Under the pieces are notes generated by a model that worked only from the letters and a program-made list of their open reading frames with translations, ran no database searches and was not told the origin of the DNA. Positions 1 through 11,850 of a stretch of 64,000 bases of DNA are shown here, in pieces. This stretch comes from Prionace glauca (taxonomy: Eukaryota > Chordata > Chondrichthyes > Carcharhiniformes > Carcharhinidae). Position 1 is the stretch's first letter. Every line of letters begins with the position of its first letter. The stretch lies in NCBI GenBank assembly GCA_037974335.1, contig CM075760.1:5887432-5951431 (forward strand), given 5' to 3'. Position numbers and translations under genes: made by a program.

Positions 1-714
1 ATCTAACGGGCAGGAGTTTCCTGTGTGGTGCTGTTGTTCGAGGAGTTCAGTTCAAGACTGAACTGCAGACTGGTAACATCCAATACACCATTCCTGGTTA
101 ATCGGGGCAGGGGATCAGAAATCTGTGAATTACACTTCTATCAATTTGATGGAGCACATCTGCAAATTCTGATTAGACAAATATTACTGAGAGGTTGGAT
201 TTCTCATCTGATCTGTGTTACAGGATTAGCTGACACAGGGCGGGTTTTCTAATTAGACCCGAAATGGAAAGAAGTATGTCAGAGATTGGCAATACAATCT
301 GCCATCTGTTCCTACACACAGTTGTAAAAGACCACAGCAGATTGAATACTTCTTTAGACGGGTCAGCTGATTGATTTTGATGTCACTTCAGGATTGTTCG
401 TTCTCTTCCTCAATCTGTTATTTCCCCCCAGTTTTTCCTGGTTCTAGTTTCCAGATTCCTTGTTCTGGTTGTCTCTCTTTCCATTCTTGTCTCCCTGTCT
501 CTACATCTCCCCTATTTCTTTCCTAATCTGACTCTTGCCATCTTATTCCTTTCACCCTTTGCAGTTTTCTTCCCCGATCTCCAGGTTTCTGTCCCATCCA
601 ACCTCTTTCCATTCTTAACTCGCAGTCCAGCTTTTTCTCCGTATTTATCCATCTCTCTTCAAACATTTCTCGCTCACTTCCCCCATAGCTATTCTGCCCC
701 TCTCTCCTACTGTT
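1..714. other. No gene seen; pyrimidine-rich stretch
   Basis: No coding exon or RNA gene is recognisable here. From about 400 to 710 the plus strand is markedly C/T-rich, as in decayed simple sequence. The first 400 bases look unique but show no convincing reading frame. Confidence 0.4.
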
Positions 715-1080
715 TAAAATAGAATCAAAGAAGATAGTAACAGGAGGAGGCCATTTGGCCCTTCGAGCCTGCTCCGCTATTAATCACAATCATGGCTGAT
801 CATCCAACTGAATAGCCAAGGCTGCTTTCTTCCCAAAAATTTCCATCCCATTCAGCCCAAATGCTATATCTAGTCGCCTTTTTAATCACATTTTGACATC
901 ATGTGTTTCCTGCAGTAATGAATTTCACAATCTCACAACTGTTTATTGAAGAATTGGCTCCACATCCCTGTCATAACCCTGTTTACCCTGTTTCCTCAGA
1001 CTGTTACACCTGGTTCAGGACACTCTCACCATCGGAAACATCTGTTGTCACCCTGTTAGAATTTTATGAGTCTGTATGAA
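715..1080 (-). repeat. CR1-type LINE 3' tail remnant
   Basis: On the minus strand this matches the 3' part of the CR1-type elements seen many times in the window. It has the stretch about a bird's-eye 'aggaggccatttggccc...gcctgctccg' pattern, then the 'atcatggctgat' block, then the degenerate end of reverse transcriptase. It is old and full of changes. Confidence 0.6.
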
Positions 1081-1107
1081 ATGGTATCAATGGCTGATAT
1101 TCTGGGT

Positions 1108-1495
1108 GTTATTCTGATTGGCGATTGGTGACTAGTGGAGTGCCCCAGGGATCGGTGCTGGGGCCTCAGCTATTTACATTTATATGGATGATCTGGACTA
1201 GGGGGCTGAGTGTAGGGTGACGAAATTTGCTGATGACACGAAGATGAGTGGAAAAGCAAGTTGCGTGGAGGGTGTGGAAAGTCTGCAGAGGGAGCTGGAT
1301 AGGGTGAGCGATTGGGCGAGGACGTAGCAGATGGAGGATAATGTTCGCAAGTGTGAGGTTATCCACTTTGGCAGAAATAATAGTAGGAGGGAGTACTATC
1401 TAAAAGGCGAAAAACTGCAGCATGCTACAGTGCAGAGGGACCTGGGGGTCCTTGTGCATGAGTCGCAAGAACCCAGTCTGCAGTTGTCAGGAAGG
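1108..1495 (+). repeat. CR1 LINE reverse-transcriptase fragment
   Basis: Plus-strand fragment of CR1 ORF2. It carries the remains of the GVPQGSVLGP block, then FADDT (here ADDTKMSGKA), then the HFGRNN block, closely parallel to the same region of the long element at 43.2-46.6 kb. It breaks off near the 'ESQEPSLQ' stretch and joins unrelated sequence. Confidence 0.75.
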
Positions 1496-1714
1496 AATCT
1501 GCAGCCCCATCCCAAACTGAGAGAGGGAGTTGAGTAGCTTCTGGACGCTGAGAATGGGACAGGAGATGAGGGTCGGGGAGGACGAACATTTTATACAGGT
1601 TTCGAAGATTTTGTTTGTAGATCTCTATCTTTTTTCCATTTCAAATTTCTGCCTGATTTGAAGGAATGGGAGAAAGGGGACAGTAAGGAGACAAAAAAGA
1701 GAGAGGTGTAGAAC

Positions 1715-3020
1715 GATAGAATCATACAGCGCAGGAGCACTTTGGCCAAATGTGTTTGCACCTGCACGCGATAAACAGTTAAAATCACATCTAACCCCAT
1801 CTGTCAGCACTTGACCCGTAGCACTGACGTATCAAGTGTTCAACCAGATACTTAAGTATGTGGAACAAATCGCTTCTCCCAACCTCCCATGCAGGTTATT
1901 CCAGACCGTCACTACCTTCTGGGTTAAAAAAAGTTATTACTCACAACTCTCTCTCCCCTCACCTTGAACCTTGTACCCTGTGATTGACCATTCAACTCAG
2001 GGGAAGAACTCTTCCTTCTCCACTCTGTCCATCTGTCACATAATGTTGGACAACACGATCAGATTACACCTCAGTCATTTCTATTCCAACGAAAACAAAC
2101 CAAGCCTATCCAATCTCTTTTCATATCATTGATGTTCCATGCCAGGCAGCATCCTCGTGAATCTCCTCTACATAAGAACATGAGAACAAGGAGCAGGGGT
2201 AGGCCACCTGGACCATTGAGCCTGCTCCGCCATTCAATAAGATCATGGCTGATCTTTTCAAGGACTCAACTCCACTTACCCGCTCGCTCACCACAACCCT
2301 TAATTCCTTTACCTTTCTAAAATGTGTCTATTCTTGTCTTAAAAACTTTCAATGAGGTGGCCTCAACTGCTTCACTGGGCAGGAATTCTGCAGATTCTCA
2401 AATTTTTGTGTGAGAAGTTCCTCCTCAACACAGTCCTTCGTCTGCTTCACCTTATTTTGAGGCTATGCCCCCTAGTTCTAGTTTCATCCGCCAGTGGAAA
2501 CAATTTCCCTGCTTCCATAATATCTATTCTCTTCATATTCTTATATGTTTCGATAAGATCACCTCTCATTCTTCTGAATTCCAGTAAGTATAGCCCAGTC
2601 TCTCTTCATAAGCCAAACCTCTCAACTCCGCAATCAACCCAGTGAATCTCCTCTGCACCCTCTCCAGAGCCAGTATATCCTTTGCCAGTACATCCACCTC
2701 GTGCAATCACCTTCCTCCAATAAAGTAGCGACCGGAATTGCATATGGCACTATAGTTGTGGCCTCACTAATTTTCTATACAACTCCAACATGACTTCTCC
2801 GCTTTGGTAATCTATGGCACAAGTGATAATGGTAAGTGCTCCATACTTTTACACCGCACTACGAAAATGCCCTGCTTTCAGAGTTCTGTGAATAACCACG
2901 TCAAGGTTCCTTTGTTCCGTTGAACTTCCTCGTATCCTACCATACATTTTGTACTTCGTTGTAAAAATACTCAATTCAAATTCTATTATCTCACACTTTT
3001 CAGGGCGATATAGTCCCATA
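1715..3020 (-). repeat. Two adjoining CR1 LINE 3' fragments
   Basis: Two decayed CR1 tails lie head to tail on the minus strand, with the junction near 2170. The right one (2172-3020) begins with the 'ataagaacatgagaac' terminal tandem and runs back through the end of ORF2. The left one (1715-2170) is a more divergent copy of the same region. Both are long dead, with many stops. Confidence 0.7.
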
Positions 3021-3880
3021 CATCTGCTACTCTTGTCCTTCGAAAATACAGAAGACACAAAGTTGAATGGTGCTGTCCATGGGGACTTTTTCAGATGGCT
3101 GCAGTGAAAATTGCAGATGCTGCACACTGCAGCCACTGTGAGTCTAATGTGGAGGCAATGAATGCTGATGTATATGGATGGATTACTTTTCGTGTTGGTG
3201 TCAAAAACTTTGTTGTTGGAAATACACTCGTCATCGGATTGTGGTTGTTCAGTTAACAGAGGAGAGTTACCAATCATTCAATACCGTTGTGCCATGATTG
3301 ATTCGCTGTGCAAACCCAGTGTGCTCCCGTCCTTTCAAACACAAGGTGCCCCTTACGAATTGAGCGATTTCAAAAGTAATAGCTCATCTATCACTGTATT
3401 TTCATGTTATGAAGCCCCTCAGCTTTTTTCTTCCTTGTCTGCACAGTGTATTACGTTATTGCCTGTGTCGACAGCAATCTTAGCTATTGTGCATTTACTT
3501 CAAGTTCAGACAAACCAGACTCACCACTTATCGTCGCAGGAGAGTGGTCAGCATACTATCCCTCGCTGGTTTTCCAAAGCACCAAGTATGCTTTACATCC
3601 TCTTGTTGATTTGTTCATAGTGGAAACAGGAAGATTGCAGGATTAACATGTTCCAAAAGAATAGAGTGAACCCTGTAGATGGAAGAATATACCACACTGC
3701 AATCCGAGTAAAAGGGAGGCATGTGGTAGACATCAGGAGCACAAAACAATGGAAGACATGAAGGCATCTAGAATGTGCCAGCCCAAACTTAAATGAAGCG
3801 AGCAAAGGAGACATGAAATGCTCCTGATAGGTAAAAAAAAGAAAGTCCTGAGGATTTTTTAACTTTTTTTAAATTTGTAC
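3021..3880. other. No gene seen
   Basis: Open frames here are short and show no domain I recognise. Nothing matches the repeats named elsewhere in the window. Confidence 0.35.
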
Positions 3881-3884
3881 ATTA

Positions 3885-4160
3885 ATAGTTGACGGAGATG
3901 TACAAAATCATGAGGGGCCCGAGAAGAGTACAAAATAGATGCTGGTCCCACATAAAACTATCAAGAACGAAAGAGAAGACTAAAATGATTTGCAAAGGAA
4001 GGAATTATTTTTCACACACATTAATGTTTTTTGGTCTGGACTACATGGCTGAAAATGTGGGGAAGACAGGTTCAATCGAAGCCTTCAAGATGCCATTGCA
4101 TGATTATTTGAAACAGTGTACTGTGGTGCGGGGAAAAGGCATGAGAAGGCCAATACCTTA
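3885..4160 (+). repeat. Very decayed CR1 LINE tail
   Basis: The stretch starting near 'gagatgtacaaaatcatgag' corresponds to the usual CR1 'YKIM' segment and is followed by a worn C-terminal region. Similarity is weak, so this call is tentative. From 4160 to 5150 I see nothing recognisable. Confidence 0.4.
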
Positions 4161-5159
4161 TGAACTGGTTTGGAGAGCCGGTGCGAACACAATGAGCTTA
4201 ACACTCGCCTTCTCTCGTAACAATGCGCTGATACTGTGAGCTCCTTGAATTAGGAAGACTGACCTTCAAACACAACAGTCATCTGACTTTGAGCTAAGTG
4301 TGGCCCAAACGAGCGGAGAGTTTTCCCCTGATATTCATTGACTCCAATTTTGGGAGAGCTTCTTGATTCCACACTAGATCAAATGCTACCTAGTAATGAA
4401 GACACTAACACTTCAAATTTGAATTTCAGATTTATTGTCCATTTTTGAACCAAGGCTATAACGAGCTGAGTGAACCTGGCTGAATCCAAATTGGCAGTCA
4501 CTGATCTGGTTATTTCTGAGCAATTACACTTTGAAAGTGCTGTTGAAGCGACCTTCCATCACTGCAACAATGTTTGCGAGTAGTCACATGGGTCCATAAT
4601 TGACCGGATTGTATTTGTCCTCTTTGTTGTGTGCAAGACATTCTTGGGCACATGATGCCCATGAAGGAGTAAACACCAATGCCAACAGAGTTTTCTTTCC
4701 CTCACATCAATCTGGGGACAAACGAATGACAGCGATCCTTTCGTCTGTATGAACACCATGGTTCCAATAAAAGATGAGAACTTGCTGGATCCCTTCCAAC
4801 ATATAGGGCATTTGAATATTGTGCTCCCAACCTGAACCCTCCAGTGGATCATCAGAGCACAAATCTACCAGAACCTACTCCTAAATTGAATTAAGGTGTG
4901 TAAAACATCCATCACTGCAGTGCACTCTGGCCAAAGTGATACTTCCCTCGCAGGGACAGAACAGGAAGTCTTAATTCACCCCAAATGCTCCACAGCCAGA
5001 AGCACGCCACACCACTACCCGAAACACTGCAGTGTTTTTGAAGGCTACCTCTCCTGTTAAAAGGTTGTACACCCTCACTCGATAATGGTAAAATTTGGCA
5101 TGACAAATTGATAGATAGAGAGGTCGAGACACAGGTCAGAGAGAGAGAAATGAATAGTT

Positions 5160-5345
5160 AGTTGGTTGGATGGATGGAAGGACGGATGGGGAATGGTTGG
5201 ATGGGTGGATGGACGGATGGGGAATGGTTGGATGGGTGGATGGACGGATGAAAGGACAAATGGATGGATGAGCTGGTGGACGACCAACAGACGGAGGGAT
5301 CGCTGGGTGGAGAGAGAGAGAAGGACGGGCGGAGGAATGAACGGA
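5160..5345. repeat. GGAT/GGAC tetranucleotide microsatellite
   Basis: Imperfect tandem of TGGA/CGGA units (ggatggatgg, gacggatggg) over about 130 bases, passing into a GA-rich tail. It sits just past the 3' end of the minus-strand receptor pseudogene. Confidence 0.85.
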
Positions 5346-5398
5346 CGGAAAGGAACACTTCACTGACTGAGAATAAATGGCATTAACATTTGTTCATC

Positions 5399-7215
5399 CT
5401 ACGTGGAAAATTTTGAAAAAAAGATGCCAAATTGTTTTAGTGGGTATGTCACCAAATTCTTTAACTCGGCTCTGATTTTACTCTGAGTCCCAGCATAAAT
5501 CAATGGGTTAATGCAGGAACACAAAAACAGAAGCATGTATCCATTTTCCTCAAGATTAAATGTATCACTGAAACTATAACCTGAGAAATAAGTAACTTTT
5601 GCAATTCAGAGATTGATGATAGTTATAAAAAATAACAAATATAACAAGATGAAATTTCCCGAAATTGTGAAGAGTAAAACAATAGATTTTTTCCGCTTGT
5701 CCACCTCTGGGTCGCTCTTTCCATTGCCCTGGGCCCGGAGTCTCCTGCGGGCTCTATTGGCCACTAGAATGTGTCTTACCGTAATTGCATTCAGCAGCAA
5801 AATCAAAATGAATGGGAGGATAGGGGTTACAATGCAACGCATCCAGTCATAAGCAACCCAGAAAGGGGATGTGTAAAATATTAGCTTTACGTTGCAGAGC
5901 CAGGATACATTTTTAATTATGTACATGGGCTCATAAATAAAGTACACAAAGACATTTTTTACACAGGTCAGTGTGGACACGATTCCAATGACCAAAGTCG
6001 CCACATTTTCATTACAATATTTCACTTTGAGTTTCTGGCAACAAATAGTCACAAATCTATCAAACGTGAAAGCGACGGTTAACCAGACAGAACTGTCCAT
6101 GGCGGCAGAATTGAGGGCGGTCCGGAAACTGCAAACGGGTGTGATAGACAAGAAACTGGATGGAAAAAATATTCCAACAATCCGGTTCAATACTACAGCT
6201 GATATTATGAGCAGGAGATCCGCCACCGCCATGGACACCAGGTAATACGTGATACATCTGGAGAGACCACAACTTCTTCTCGCGAGGATCATAATCACTG
6301 CTGTGTTAGCTGCAATAGAGGGAAAGACATTGTGAGAATTTGTGCATGAAAGCGTAAGAAATGGAAAGTTCATCGCAAATAAAAAACAATTAATGACATT
6401 GTGTTCTGCGTGATATGTGCACCTCAGAGACAATTGCTTCTGCTTAATAATAATATTTTTATTAATAATAAGGAATGTTAACAAAATTGACTGTGTCTTT
6501 AGTGAGACCGGACAAAGGCATAATGCGAAATGGAAAACACATCAAAACCAGCACTGAAGCATTAAATGCACAATACAATGACATGAAAATAAGTAATTTT
6601 AAAAAATGGAGCAGGTAAATTGGAAAATAGCTATCATTAAGTGTGGAAGTTAGTAAGGTCAAGGATTATACAGCAATGGGTATTAAATATGGCACATGAA
6701 TGACAGCAAAACGATTTACTTTTGGAAAAATCTGCAGTGAATTTTCACGAATACACCTTCAAACGAAGGGAAATAAATTGACAATTATTAGCAGTTGTCT
6801 GAGCTTGTGGAGGAGATTTTGGAAGCAGCGCTAAGACTGAATTGTATCCCTAATAATCATCTGAAATATCCGGTGATATATAAAACAATACTCTAAATAC
6901 GAGAGATTTGACCAGTTATGTTGCTTGACTCATTGCAGAAAACAGAACAATTCGAAACGATGCTGGGTCCTGGCACAGCACAAGCTGTAAATGTGAAATA
7001 GAACTCCCGGGCTGAGCCAATGAGTGTTTGGCACTAGAAGCAGGCTTAGATTGTTGTGAGTTGGGGATAAGTAACAAACATTGAGGGAATTGATGCAACC
7101 AATCAATATGTTTTTGGCAGCTATTAAATAACTCAGAAATCTTACCTGAAACTCCGATAGCTGCTATGACTGGATAATAAATGGCAAACACCAGGCCTTT
7201 TGGTATTCCATGCAT
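5399..7215 (-). pseudogene. GPR139-like rhodopsin-family receptor, one premature stop
   Basis: Two-exon seven-helix receptor on the minus strand. Exon 1 is 7215-7146 (start MHGIPKGLVFAIYYPV, donor at 7145). Exon 2 starts at 6309 after a clean pyrimidine tract and AG. It shows helix 2 with SMAVADLL, helix 3 ending DSSVWLTVAFTFDRF (DRF for the usual DRY), helix 5 FILILLLNAITV and helix 6 KRKKSIVLLFTISGNF. A TGA at 5608-5606 then interrupts the frame after FITIINL. The same frame continues for 67 more sense codons through NPLIYAGTQSK (helix 7) to a natural stop at 5401-5399. Apart from that TGA the length, about 326 codons, matches the intact relative at 14.7 kb. It is either a young pseudogene or an allele with a null mutation. 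The family name rests on motif resemblance to the large GPR139-like set of cartilaginous fish; the ligand is unknown. Confidence 0.8.
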
Positions 7216-7366
7216 TTCTTCCAGAAGTGCTGATTGCACTCTGCACTACATTGATGAATTGCCATATTTATACCAGATGTCAGGCTCTAGGGATATAATT
7301 AGATTTCTTGATCTTTCGCATGAATTAAATTGAAGAGAACAAACAGATTACTGCAACAAAAGCAAC

Positions 7367-7815
7367 GTGACACAATGGTTAGCACTTTTGCTTCATAGCA
7401 AGTAGTCTCACGACACCAGGTTAAAGTCCAACAGTTTTATTCGATACCAAAAGCCACTAGCTTTCGAACGTTGCCCCTTCGTCAGGTAAGCGGGAGTTCT
7501 GTGCACAAATAAGGCATATAAAGACACAAACTCAATTTTCAAAATAATTGTTTGAATGGAGGTCTTTACAAGTAATCCAATCTCAAAGGTACAGACAATG
7601 TGAGTGGAGAAAGGGTTAAGCACAGGTTAAAGAGATGTGTATTGTCTCCAGACGGGACAGTTAGTGAGATTTTGCAAGCCCAGGCAAGTAATGGGGGTTA
7701 TAGAAAGCGTGACATGAACCCAAACTCCCAGTTCAGGCTGTTCTCATGTATGTGGAACCAGGGACTTGGGTCCAATTCCGGCCTAGGGTCACTGTCTGCA
7801 TGAAATTTGCACATT
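7367..7815 (+). repeat. SINE head split by a nested interspersed repeat
   Basis: A tRNA-headed SINE begins at 7367 ('gacacaatggttagcac') and resumes near 7760 ('gggacttgggtccaattc', 'gtcactgtctgcatg'). Between them, at about 7408-7755, lies another abundant element that opens with 'caccaggttaaagtccaac' and carries 'tagctttcgaacg'. Shorter copies of the inserted element occur at 28.3-28.45 kb and 59.49-59.58 kb. Confidence 0.65.
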
Positions 7816-7817
7816 GT

Positions 7818-7906
7818 AACCATAACTCTAACCCTAACCTTAACACTAAAACTAACCACAACCCTAACTAACTATCTAACTTAACCTTAACATTAACCCT
7901 AACCCT
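7818..7906. repeat. Degenerate interstitial telomere-like repeat (CCCTAA type)
   Basis: A run of ctaaccctaac-type hexamers with drift (taaccttaac, cattaaccctaaccct) over about 90 bases. It is the complement of TTAGGG and is clearly inside the chromosome arm here. Confidence 0.8.
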
Positions 7907-8015
7907 CGGTGATAATAAAGCCAATACAAAACAATAGCAAGAATATGGACCTCAAGAAAGGGGAGAGAAAAAGGTTCAGGACAAAACAAAGAAAATAGCC
8001 CACCAGTTAAGAAGC

Positions 8016-8134
8016 CTGTCGTAGGCTGTCGTAGACAGCCTACGACAGCCTCGTAGGCTGTCTACGAGGCTGTCTACGACAGCCTCGTAGACAGCCTCTG
8101 TCTACGAGGCTGTCTAACAGCCTCGTAGACAGAG
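8016..8134. repeat. Three consecutive near-perfect hairpins built from one motif
   Basis: Hairpin 1 is 8016-8048 (15-base arms). Hairpin 2 is 8056-8096 (19-base arms, extendable by one pair). Hairpin 3 is 8097-8133 (17-base arms, extendable by one pair). Every loop is exactly three bases (gta, tac, cta), and all arms are variants of a ctgtctacgaggctgt motif. See findings. Confidence 0.85.
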
Positions 8135-8139
8135 ACTAA

Positions 8140-9405
8140 TCTCTCCTTAACCTACAGACAATAAAGATTCATTGGATCTCTCAGAACCCAACACCAGTCA
8201 AATGATACGAAAAACTCTCCCAAGCCAAAGCGTTTGTCGAGGGGTGGAGGTGGGGGGGGGGGGGGAGGGGGAGGCTTTGGGGGCGTGGAGGGAGTTGGGT
8301 GTGCGGAGGGCATGGGAAATTATGATGGATGCTGAGATGATGATGTCCATGAAATACTCGCCCCAGACTCCCATTGAGCTACATTCAGAGTCAGATTGCA
8401 GCTCGGATAGAAAATTGGATTGTCTGCGATTACACTTAATAAAATCCCGTGTCGGCATTCGACAGTGAGATTGGTATAATGAGCTAATAACTCAAATCAG
8501 TGCACAGTTAGTCATTTTGAGGCGCTCATGCAATTTGCTGTGTTTGTTATAGATCTGAGTGAGTTAGGGCTCGAATTGTGCTGAAGTCAAAAATTATAAC
8601 AAGCAACTGCATCTTAAATATACACAGAACATAACATAGAGGCAGGGTTCAGCTGGATTTCTAAACGGACTAAGGGAAAAACTGAGCACCGAGGAATGGA
8701 AAATCCAGCGACATGTGAGACATGTGTCCAATTATAATGAAAGATTATTTGATAATGTCTGGATGAGAAAATAGACAAATCTTTAAATCACTAAAATGTA
8801 AGGTTATACAATAATTAGCTGGTAATCGACATGTTCACTAGCGGGAAGGTAAATATGAATGCAAGTATTAAATTCACTATCCTTCGGCCAAATTTCTCTG
8901 TGAATCTTATTGACAGAAATATTAATGCCATTGCTTTACTGATTGTTCCCTTTCCATGGAAACAGTGAAATCAATTTTCTTCAAATATCTCCTCATACCT
9001 GCTGCACTAACCTTGAGATTAAAGTGATACAACATTTCCAACTGTTGGCGGACCACAGAGACTGCAGGCTCTGATGCTTGTGAGTCTGCGAACTGGTTAC
9101 TGAAAATGAATATTGAACGATGTTTTCCGAGATTGGAGCTTGTAGAAGGATCTCGGCTGGCGTATTCGCCCTTTTTATAACCAGACACCGCAGATAAATC
9201 GTGTTCTTCATTTCCCATTGGGAGATAATGTCCGGAGATTGAAGTTGCGATTACATGAGACATCAAATTGTACATTCGATGCAGTTATCAGACGGTAATC
9301 ACATTCAGAATCTTAGTGGGTAAACATTTCTGCTCTCTTTAATTCATTTGTCAGACATTTTCACGGTTTAGTCTTAAAAAAGGAACAAAGAATCAGAGAT
9401 TTACA
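8140..9405. other. No gene seen; short poly-G tract
   Basis: I recognise no exon. A G-run with few interruptions lies at about 8250-8285. The rest looks unique and moderately AT-rich. Confidence 0.4.
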
Positions 9406-9409
9406 GGGA

Positions 9410-9635
9410 CACACACACAGGTGTTGGAGGCTACAGAGAGGCATACACATATAGATGCAGATACACCAAGAACCCGCCTATCTGTGAGAAGAAACTGGAG
9501 TATCCCCACACAGACACGAGGAGAATGTGCAAACTCCACACAGACATTGACCAGAGCTGGGCATCGAACTCCAGGACTCTGGAAGCTGTGAAGCAGCAGT
9601 GCTAAACATTGTGCTACCGTGCCGCTCGTTTCTAT
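9410..9635 (-). repeat. tRNA-headed SINE (HE1 type), partial
   Basis: On the minus strand it ends with the worn tRNA head (reverse complement of 'gtgctaccgtgccgc'). It carries the box-B-like stretch, then the 'gtgtggagtttgcacattctcc' segment shared by about ten copies in the window. Confidence 0.75.
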
Positions 9636-9689
9636 ATCTAAACATTCAATGTCCCCATTCATAAAGTTGCAAAATGTGGTCTCTCGCTA

Positions 9690-10270
9690 GAAACTTTGAA
9701 ATATTAGTTTTACTAACTACTAAGGTTCCCAGACCATAGCCCCTCCTCATCTCAGTTTTAAACCTACCGATCGTCAAACTATCCATATGACCTCTTGTTT
9801 TAAATTGCCCCATAAAAAAATAAACTTTGGGTCTATCTTTATTTATCAATCCATTTAAAATTGTATATACCTCGATCAGATTCCCCCCTCACTTCTAAAC
9901 TTCATCAGCTTATGAGACAATTTCACCTCACTATCAATTCCACGGCCCAGCTCAATCCGTGTTGTCATTGGCTGAACGAGGCAATCATAGAACAAAGAAC
10001 AAAGAACAAAACAGCACGGGAAACAGGCCCTTCGGCCCAACGAGCCCGCGCCGCCGTCCCATGGTCAGTGACCTATTCATGACTCTAGTCTATGCCTAAT
10101 GTGTGAGGATCAGGGAGTTCCAATATAGGGACAATTTGTTACCCAATCAATCAGCCTAAAAGCACATTTTTGGGATGTGGGAGGAAACCGGAGCACCCGG
10201 AGGAAACCCACGCAACCATGGGGAGAACGCGCAAACTCCCACGGACACAGGCCCAACTCCATGTGTCCGC
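9690..10270 (-). repeat. Mosaic of LINE tail and SINE remnants
   Basis: Positions 9690-9905 are a decayed CR1-type tail. Positions 9985-10090 hold a second tail with 'ggcccttcggcccaacgag'. Positions 10095-10265 are the middle of a SINE with 'gaaaccggagcacccggagg'. All read on the minus strand. Confidence 0.6.
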
Positions 10271-10412
10271 ACAGCAACAGAGATAGCCTCATGTTTCATC
10301 CAAACGGACATTTTGAAAATGGAAAGTGTCAGAAGTGAAAAAAAGATCTAAATGAAAATAAGAAGCAAAGGGATTTGTGTTAAGTCAGTTTAGAAACTAC
10401 TGTTCACTGGTT

Positions 10413-10484
10413 TCCCTGGTAGTCCAGTGGTTTGTGTTCAGCACTTCCCCACTGATGTGTTGTTTCAATTTCCACCGAGGAAAA
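10413..10484 (+). pseudogene. tRNA-Glu-like pseudogene
   Basis: The 5' part 'tccctggtagtccagtgg' is close to the tRNA-Glu acceptor and D arm (TCCCTGGTGGTCTAGTGG). The box-B position reads 'gtttcaatttcc' and the end 'gaggaaa'. The anticodon arm no longer pairs. Confidence 0.55.
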
Positions 10485-10984
10485 TAAGATTATTTGATCT
10501 CAGCAAACCATTAATAATGATCTGATTGACTCTCCGATCGAAAGCAGATCTACTAGAATCAGCCGAGTGAGGTTTGCAAGTTTAGATCAGAGCTGGAAAT
10601 TTCATATGTGGAACAGTTCAAGAACAAACACAGAAAGAGGACAGTGATAGACTGCAAAGTACTAACGATTGAGATGTTGCAATGTAAAATCTGTGTGCTA
10701 ATGAGTCAGATTTCACCGTTTACATTCATATTGAATAATGGAACTTTTCCCTCACTCTGCATTGAAAAGCGTTTGGAAATATTTCAGTTCAGTTTCGAAC
10801 TGTCAGAAGCGAAAGTGATAATTATACTGGAGTGTTCAGGGAATGTTTTCATTGGCTGAACACATCATGGTTGAATCACAAGCTGCCATTTTGCGGGAGA
10901 AATCTGTTTGTGATGAAAGTGGTCTGGTGTAAAAATTAAATTAACAAAAACAGCGTGGATAAAGTAAATTCTAAAACACGCTGT

Positions 10985-11050
10985 AAGCTGCTGGTCTGGT
11001 GGTTACAGTTTGAGTCTTTCCCTGCTGTTCGGATTACTGGTCTGAAATTG
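10985..11050 (+). pseudogene. tRNA-Glu-like pseudogene
   Basis: 'tggtctggtggtta' matches the tRNA-Glu D arm and 'gttcggattactggtc' matches the T arm and the start of the acceptor. The 5' acceptor strand and anticodon stem are decayed. Confidence 0.5.
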
Positions 11051-11434
11051 AAAATTTATTGCTCCCATCCAAACTCAGAAAACACATCTGAGTTGTTACC
11101 TGGATGAACATATAAAATATAATCGCGCCTCGTGCCCTGAAGTGCAGACTCTGAGCAAATTCAACAGGAGGTTCTCTTGTCATTTCTGACAGAAATTGGG
11201 AAGAGACGAGCTGAAGGACAGTTTAAATGATGCCGGCCCTTCACTGCATGTTACTGTGTGCAGCTCATTGTGTTTCTGAGGTGAGATGATTTCTGTTTGT
11301 TCCTCAGTTCAGACTTACCTGAATCAGTGAAGGAGCAGGCTCAATCCTCCTGATGGTCTTTCCAAGTTCCATTGCTTTTAATGAATTTCAGTAACGTTAT
11401 CATCAAATAATATTATTGTGAAAGCGTTTCACGT

Positions 11435-11516
11435 GGTAGAGTGGCCGAGCGGTCTAAGGCGCTGGATTAAGGCTCCAGTCTCTTCGGAGGCGTGGGTTCG
11501 AGTCCCACCGCTGCCA
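11435..11516 (+). tRNA. tRNA-Leu (anticodon AAG)
   Basis: An 82-nucleotide class II tRNA. It has box A (gtggccgagcgg), an anticodon loop ttaaggc with AAG, a long variable arm (tctcttcggagg) and box B (gggttcgagtccc). The sequence is nearly that of vertebrate tRNA-Leu(AAG); acceptor pair 6 is A opposite G, where vertebrates usually have C-G. A short T-run about ten bases downstream can end Pol III transcription. No CCA is encoded, as expected. Confidence 0.93.
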
Positions 11517-11777
11517 AAATGGATTTGAGTTTTGGTCTCACAGCTCAGATTGAATGCAGGGATGTGTACGGTGTCATTTTCGTCAAGAACAACGAACAGA
11601 AACATTACCAACTGAACAATTTGCCGGGGTAAAGCAGAGGGTGCAAGTGGCCCCTTTTGAGATCACACACACAATGAATTTCTGACTGCCGAGTTAAACA
11701 CTCAGATGAAGGAGCAGCGCTCCAAATCATTACTCTCTTCGATATTTGGGAGACGGAAGCTTCCCACCTACCAGCCG

Positions 11778-11850
11778 GCCGAAATAGCTCAATCGGGAGA
11801 GCGTTAGACTGAAGATCTAAAGGTACCTGGTTCAATCCCGGGTTTCGGCA
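11778..11850 (+). tRNA. tRNA-Phe (anticodon GAA)
   Basis: A 73-nucleotide tRNA. The acceptor strands GCCGAAA and TTTCGGC pair fully. Box A is present (tagctcaatcgggagag), the anticodon loop reads ctgaaga with GAA, and box B is ggttcaatccc. It is almost identical to vertebrate tRNA-Phe. A TTTT run follows within about 20 bases. It lies 261 bases after tRNA-Leu on the same strand. Confidence 0.94.

Noticed and set aside
3162-3620. Open frame of about 150 codons on the plus strand
   Set aside because: No domain, no signal peptide pattern and no splice context. Other frames in the same stretch are similarly open.
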